A DNA stretch of 64,000 bases from Paraburkholderia podalyriae (GTDB lineage: Bacteria > Pseudomonadota > Gammaproteobacteria > Burkholderiales > Burkholderiaceae): positions 62,001-126,000 of the forward strand of contig NZ_VZQQ01000015.1 in the NCBI RefSeq assembly GCF_014397785.1. Direction: 5' to 3'. This document shows positions 59,655-64,000 of this stretch, piece by piece; positions within the stretch are counted from its first letter, which is position 1, and every line of letters begins with the position of its first letter. Below the pieces are notes generated by a model, which saw only the letters and a list, made by a program, of their open reading frames with translations, was not told the DNA's origin and did no database searches. Made by a program: the position numbers and the translations under genes.

Positions 59655-61265
59655 ATGAGGACGGGATGGTTGGCGATTGCACTGGCATGCATGACGGTGG
59701 CGGGCTGCGGCGGTGGTGGGATATCGAACAGTGATTCGGACGCGACGGCCGCGCCCGCGACGCCGGCGTCTTCACCGAGCGTCAAGACGACGTTCAGCGT
59801 CGCGGAGTTCGGCGCCAAAGGCGACGGTTCGACGGACGACACCGCCGCGATCCAGAAAGCACTGAATGCCGCGAGTGCCGCGAAGGGGACGGTCGTATTT
59901 CCGCAGGGCACGTTCATGACCGGCGCGCTGTTCGTCGGTTCGAACACGACGTTGCAGATCGATGAAGGCGTGACGCTGAAGGCCATCCAGGCGCAGAGCT
60001 GGTGGAATATCGAAACCACCATCGCGTCCGGCGCGACGAACGGTTTCTATCCCGATGGTCTTTCGCTGTATCCGCAGGTGCCGACCCGCGTGCAGGGCAT
60101 CGAGATGAACTGGGCATCCGCGATCATCAACGTTCGCGACGCCGACAACGTGACGATCACCGGCAAGGGAGTGATCGACGGCAACGGGCAATCGTGGTGG
60201 TCGCACTATTACGCCGATGGCACGACGTTCCATTCGTCGCTGCGTATCACATGGGCGCTGAACTGGGACGAGCAGCGGCCGCGCGGTATCGAAACGTACA
60301 AGTCGACGAACGTAACGATCAAGGACGTGACCGTGCAGAATTCGCCGTTCTGGACCATCCACCTGTGCTACTCGGACCAACTGCATCTCGACGGCGTCCA
60401 CGTCTACAACTTCCCGACCGCCGCGACCGGCATCATGCCGAGTACCGACGGCATCGACATGGACTCTTCGACGAACATTCTGGTCGAGAACGCGGACATT
60501 GTCGCGAACGACGATGGCTTCGTGATCAAGTCGGGCCGTGACGGCGACGGGCTGCGCGTGAACAAGCCGACAGCGAACGTCGTGATCCGCAACTCGACGG
60601 TGCGCGCCGGCGCGACTGCGTTTACGATCGGCAGCGAAACGTCGGGCGGCGCGAACAATATCGAGGTGTCGAACATTCAGGTCTCGCCGCTGACCGCGCA
60701 GATCAACAGCAACGTCGGCTACAAGACGGGCGGGCCGGCTGTCTACAGCGTGTTCGTGTTCAAATCCGCGCCGACGCGCGGCGGCGTGATGGAAAACGTC
60801 TATATCCACGACATCAACGTCGACGACGCGTACTACTTCATGCAAGGCAACGAAAACTGGCCGGCCGGCGGCACGGTGCCGGCCACGTTCGGCACGACGT
60901 ATGTGGAACCGCCGTACTGGCCGTCGATTCTCGTGATGCCGGCCAACGCGTCGGACGGCTATCCGATCTTCCGCAACTTCAGGTTCGAGAACATCACGAT
61001 GAAGCACGTCGAGAGCGCGGTGTTCGGCGTCGCGGGTTATACGATCGCGGGTGAAGCGGAAAAGGGCCGGTTTACCAATTTCACGTTCAACAACGTGAAC
61101 ATCACGGCCGTCAAATCGTCGGGCACCTCCGTGGGCGCCGGTTCGATCGCCAATGCGGGCAACTGGACCTTTACCAACAGCACGATCAAGAACGCCGCGG
61201 GGGCAAACCTCGTGCCGACGTTGGCGACCACGTCGACGGCCGTCACCGGTTTGCCGGGACAGTAA
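59655..61265 (+). CDS. Glycoside hydrolase family 28 (polygalacturonase-like) lipoprotein
   Basis: A 536-residue exported enzyme predicted to cleave galacturonic-acid polymers. The lipobox is in CMTVAGC (Cys18), placing it on the cell surface or periplasm. The beta-helix begins FGAKGDGSTDDTAAIQKALN. The active-site Asp set is visible in STDGIDMDSS and NDDGFVIKSGRDGDG; SETSGGANNI replaces the usual GHG segment, which is a departure from typical polygalacturonases. VTIKDVTVQNSPFWTIHLCY is the rung before the catalytic site. ATG at 59655 follows GGGAGGGG. Substrate could be pectin fragments or another uronate chain. Confidence 0.9.
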   Translation: MRTGWLAIALACMTVAGCGGGGISNSDSDATAAPATPASSPSVKTTFSVAEFGAKGDGSTDDTAAIQKALNAASAAKGTVVFPQGTFMTGALFVGSNTTLQIDEGVTLKAIQAQSWWNIETTIASGATNGFYPDGLSLYPQVPTRVQGIEMNWASAIINVRDADNVTITGKGVIDGNGQSWWSHYYADGTTFHSSLRITWALNWDEQRPRGIETYKSTNVTIKDVTVQNSPFWTIHLCYSDQLHLDGVHVYNFPTAATGIMPSTDGIDMDSSTNILVENADIVANDDGFVIKSGRDGDGLRVNKPTANVVIRNSTVRAGATAFTIGSETSGGANNIEVSNIQVSPLTAQINSNVGYKTGGPAVYSVFVFKSAPTRGGVMENVYIHDINVDDAYYFMQGNENWPAGGTVPATFGTTYVEPPYWPSILVMPANASDGYPIFRNFRFENITMKHVESAVFGVAGYTIAGEAEKGRFTNFTFNNVNITAVKSSGTSVGAGSIANAGNWTFTNSTIKNAAGANLVPTLATTSTAVTGLPGQ

Positions 61266-61297
61266 ATTGTTGAACGCGCTTCGTTTCTGGAAGCGAT

Positions 61298-61340
61298 AAA
61301 AAAAACGGGATGTGGCTTTCACCGCAGCCCGTTTCCTTTT
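61298..61340. terminator. Bidirectional terminator between the GH28 and TetR genes
   Basis: AACGGG...CCCGTT stem with an inner TGTGG/CCGCA pair, flanked by A8 on the left and TTTCCTTTT on the right. It serves both convergent genes. Confidence 0.78.
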
Positions 61341-61363
61341 CAGTCGGGCGCTACGCAACCGCC

Positions 61364-62074
61364 TCAATCGTCCTTCTTCACGAACCGCAAGATCGCATCG
61401 ACGATCATCGCCCGATGCCGCGCCCGCAGCCGCGGATGTGACGGATCGCGCCCAAACGCGGTGCCGAAGGTATGCCGGTTGCCCACGCGATGAAAGCACA
61501 GCGAGCTGATCATCAGATGCAGATCGATCGGATCGATGTCGCTGCGGAACTGGCCGGCCGCGATGCCGCGCGCGAGCAGATCCTCGATCGTGTGAATCAC
61601 GGTGACGTTGCGGCCTTTGAACGTCTTCACCTGCTCGACGTACTTCGCGCCATGAATATTTTCGATCGTCACGAGGCGCACGAAGTCGCGCTGGCGATCG
61701 TGGTAGTCGAACGTGAATTCGACCAGCGCGCGCATGCCCTCGATCGGATCGAGTTCGCTGATGTGCAGGTCCTGTTCGAGTGCGCGAATGTCTCCATACA
61801 CCTTTTCGAGCACCGCCTGGTACAACCCTTCCTTGCTGCCGAAGTAGTAGTACAGCATGCGCTTGGTGGTGTTCGTGCGTTCCGCGATTGCATCGACGCG
61901 TGCGCCCGTCAGTCCCATCGCGGAGAATTCCTGCGTCGCGACGTCGAGGATATTGCGCTTCGTCTGCTCGGGATCGTATTTGCGGCGGGCGTCGACACGT
62001 CGGCCTTCGGCGCGCGGCGCGTTGGACACGACGCCGTTGGTATCAGGCTCGGCGGCCTTGCTTCCCTTTTTCAT
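61364..62074 (-). CDS. TetR-family transcriptional regulator
   Basis: A 236-residue regulator. The HTH is complete: RNILDVATQEFSAMGLTGAR, then VDAIAERTNTTKRMLYYYFG and SKEGLYQAVLEKVY. The ligand domain (~90-230) includes VRLVTIENIHGAKYVEQVKT and IDPIDLHLMISSLCFHRVGN, seen in Burkholderiales TetR proteins near quinate/shikimate or aromatic-acid genes. It is convergent with the GH28 gene. Its target may be the quinate/shikimate cluster 5 kb upstream, which is a guess from content. Confidence 0.92.
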   Translation of the reverse strand: MKKGSKAAEPDTNGVVSNAPRAEGRRVDARRKYDPEQTKRNILDVATQEFSAMGLTGARVDAIAERTNTTKRMLYYYFGSKEGLYQAVLEKVYGDIRALEQDLHISELDPIEGMRALVEFTFDYHDRQRDFVRLVTIENIHGAKYVEQVKTFKGRNVTVIHTIEDLLARGIAAGQFRSDIDPIDLHLMISSLCFHRVGNRHTFGTAFGRDPSHPRLRARHRAMIVDAILRFVKKDD

Positions 62075-62179
62075 TGTGATTTCGAGCGGCAGTGACGGCG
62101 CATTCTAGCATGGCGAAATGGGCGTCTGGCGCGGGTCTCGGGCATCGGCGGAGGCATTTCGACGGAGCTTGCGTGACGC

Positions 62180-63469
62180 TTACGCGACCGGGCGTGTGGG
62201 ACGGCGGCGCGCGGCGAGCGCGTCGCGTGTTTGCATCGCGGTGTACGTGAGTTGCGCGGCGGCCAGACCGAGCGCGCCGTACGTGCGCGTGAGGCCGAAG
62301 GTCGCGAACGCGTCGGGCAGCGGGCGTTCACCGGCGATGGCCGCGGCCAGCAGTTCGCCCGACACCGTAGTCGGGGCCATGCCGTGTCCGCCGAAACCGA
62401 TCGCGTACCAGACGCCATCCGGGCTGCGGCCGATCTGCGGCATCTTGTGCCGCGCATAGCTCATCAGGCCGCCCCATGCATGCTCGATGCGCACGTCGCG
62501 TAGCTGCGGATAGACCTTCAGCAGATCTTGTCGCAGCAGTCGCGCGATAGCTGCGGGCTCGCGGTCGCGCACCGAGATGCGGCCGCCCCAAAGGATGCGC
62601 GTGTCGGGGAGCGGGCGGTAGTAGTCGAACGCGAAGCGGGTGTCGTAGATCGCGGCGCGCGTCGCAAGCGCGTCGTGCAAGCGTTCGCCGAGCGGCTCGG
62701 TCGCCATCACGTAGGTGGCGATCGGCAGCACCGCGCGCTCGACGCGCGCGTACACGTTGCGCGCATAGCCACCGCCCGCCATCACGACGTGGCGCGCATC
62801 GAGCGCACCTTGCGGCGTCTCGACGACGAAGCCCGCGCCGTCGCGCCGCAAGCTCACGACCGGGGAGCGCTCGTGGATCGTCACGCCCGCTTGCGCGGCC
62901 GCCGCAGCGATGCCGACAACGTACCTCAGCGGATGAAAATGGAACGCGTTGCGCTCGAACAGGCCGCCGTGATAGCGACTCGTTTTCAGTTGCGCGGCGA
63001 GTTCGCCGGCAGCGATCGGTTCCCAGTCGATGCCGAACGAATCGCGCATCAGACGCCGTTGCGCTTCGAGACGCGCGGGTTCGTCGAACCAGTTCGCGAG
63101 GATCACGCCGGCATCTGTCGCGTCGCAATCGATCCGGTAGCGCGCAATGCGTTTGCGCATCAGTTCGACCGCGTCGGTGGTCAACGCGTAGAGTTCGCGC
63201 GCGCGAGTCGGACCGAGCGTCTTCAGCAGGTCGGCGCAATCGAGGCTGTAGCCGCCGAACACGAAGCCGCCGTTGCGTCCCGATGCGCCGAAGCCGACCT
63301 GCTGCGCTTCGAGCACGACGACGTCTTTCACGCCGCGCTCCGCGAGTCCCAACGCGGTGGAGAGTCCCGCGAGTCCTCCGCCGATGATGCAGACGTGCGC
63401 GCTGCGTCGGCCGGGGAGCGGCGCGTAAGCGGACGAACGGGTGGCGGTGGCTTCGTAGAAACTTTGCAT
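62180..63469 (-). CDS. FAD-dependent amine/amino-acid oxidoreductase (PuuB/DadA-like)
   Basis: A 429-residue DAO-fold flavoprotein: AHVCIIGGGLAGLSTALGLA (GxGxxG), VVLEAQQVGFGASGRNGGFV (family second motif), ARHVVMAGGGYARNVYARVE and IEHAWGGLMSYARHKMPQIG, then FGGHGMAPTTVSGELLAAAI. The GASGRNGGF motif is typical of gamma-glutamylputrescine oxidase-like proteins. Substrate cannot be fixed; a DapA-family gene is 107 bp upstream on the same strand, which fits catabolism of an amino or sugar acid. Confidence 0.9.
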   Translation of the reverse strand: MQSFYEATATRSSAYAPLPGRRSAHVCIIGGGLAGLSTALGLAERGVKDVVVLEAQQVGFGASGRNGGFVFGGYSLDCADLLKTLGPTRARELYALTTDAVELMRKRIARYRIDCDATDAGVILANWFDEPARLEAQRRLMRDSFGIDWEPIAAGELAAQLKTSRYHGGLFERNAFHFHPLRYVVGIAAAAAQAGVTIHERSPVVSLRRDGAGFVVETPQGALDARHVVMAGGGYARNVYARVERAVLPIATYVMATEPLGERLHDALATRAAIYDTRFAFDYYRPLPDTRILWGGRISVRDREPAAIARLLRQDLLKVYPQLRDVRIEHAWGGLMSYARHKMPQIGRSPDGVWYAIGFGGHGMAPTTVSGELLAAAIAGERPLPDAFATFGLTRTYGALGLAAAQLTYTAMQTRDALAARRRPTRPVA

Positions 63470-63576
63470 GGGGCGCGGGCTTGTAAACAGACCCTAGCGT
63501 AGCGGCAATCGTATGCCGCCGTCCAGCCCGCGTCAGTCCGCCCGTCGGCAGGCGCCCCGCTGCGCTTCAGTGTGCA

Positions 63577-64000
63577 TTATCGACCCCAGCGCAACACGAG
63601 CGGGTCCAGCCGACGCGCGATCTTCAACAGCCCTTCGCGCGTCGCCGGGTGCATCTGCGGCAGTGGATGACGCACCGCGTCCGAACGGATCACGCCGCCT
63701 TCCTTCATCAGCACCTTGCACGATGCGAGGCCGCCCTGGCGATTCTCGTAGTTGATCAGCGGCAGCCACTGCTGATAGTGCGCGGCGGCGGCTTCGGTAT
63801 CGCCGGCCGCATAGGTATCGACGATCAGGCGGATGCCGTCGGCGTACCCGCCGCCTGTCATCGAGCCGGTCGCGCCCGCATCGAGATCGGCCATCAGCGT
63901 GATCGCTTCCTCGCCGTCCCACGGACCGACGATCGCGTCGCCGCCCAGTTCGATCAGCTCGCGCAGCTTGTTAGCGGCCTGCGGCGTTTCAATCTTGAAG
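63577..64000 (-). CDS. DapA (dihydrodipicolinate synthase)-family lyase/aldolase, 5' part outside window
   Basis: The last ~141 residues of a TIM-barrel aldolase: LRELIELGGDAIVGPWDGEE, LDAGATGSMTGGGYADGIRL (the ATGSM loop is typical of the C-terminal barrel strands), AAHYQQWLPLINYENRQGGL and a C-terminal helix ending PLVLRWGR. This type includes non-lysine members acting on keto-sugar acids or hydroxyproline derivatives. The start lies beyond 64000. The stop is at 63577. Confidence 0.87.
   Translation of the reverse strand, partial: FKIETPQAANKLRELIELGGDAIVGPWDGEEAITLMADLDAGATGSMTGGGYADGIRLIVDTYAAGDTEAAAAHYQQWLPLINYENRQGGLASCKVLMKEGGVIRSDAVRHPLPQMHPATREGLLKIARRLDPLVLRWGR

Overview
The base composition, codon use and gene content (flhDC, NodT-type efflux, hydroxyproline catabolism, quinate/shikimate catabolism, GH28) point to a Burkholderiales chromosome, most likely Paraburkholderia or a close relative. 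This is inferred from protein families recognised by eye; no database search was run. I saw no rRNA, tRNA or CRISPR array.

Layout. 1-3759 is ordinary chromosome: the 3' part of an outer-membrane efflux gene, flhC and flhD (minus strand), and an XRE-family regulator with its operators. 3760-39244 looks like a 35.5-kb genomic island. It is bounded by a perfect 20-bp direct repeat (3740-3759 and 39245-39264), and a lambda-type integrase lies just inside the left repeat. The repeat is also an operator-like sequence that matches the regulator's own second palindrome. Removing the island would place the XRE gene head-to-head with an NTF2-like gene across about 215 bp, so the island appears to have inserted in the control region of a divergent gene pair.

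Inside the island, the left end holds IS6-family debris and a phaC fragment. The cargo follows. First is an eight-gene plus-strand block (6993-22174) encoding two multicopper-oxidase-like proteins whose copper motifs complement each other, a 2713-residue exported protein (degenerate cupredoxin region, Ig-like repeats, beta-helix), a small exported protein, two paralogous exported LolA-like proteins and a cytochrome c fused to a periplasmic-binding domain. Next come a lytic transglycosylase, a histidine kinase between two paralogous NarL-type response regulators, and a His/Met-rich Sco copper chaperone. Last is a complete-looking hybrid secretion operon (27245-37185) with GspG/F/E/D homologues, PilM/N/O/P-like assembly proteins and three further pseudopilin-like proteins. 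My inference is that the island encodes a copper-dependent extracellular oxidase complex with its own copper delivery, regulation and secretion machine; the substrate is unknown (metal or organic oxidation). The right end (37186-39062) is a graveyard of IS110, IS6, acyltransferase and hicB fragments.

39362-50697 is core-like: a small metabolic cluster (NTF2-like, FucU, VOC, DoxX), two MFS transporters, an OmpR-type regulator, and a 4-hydroxyproline epimerase / D-hydroxyproline dehydrogenase operon with an AraC regulator. At 50889-52787 a lower-GC insert is flanked by a 27-bp direct repeat. It carries a small protein, a T4-lysozyme-type enzyme and an LprI-like exported protein, probably a toxin-immunity module. 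53385-64000 contains small exported or hypothetical genes, a 3-dehydroshikimate dehydratase / dehydroquinase / shikimate dehydrogenase / MFS set, a GH28 lipoprotein, a TetR regulator, a FAD amine oxidase and the end of a DapA-family gene.
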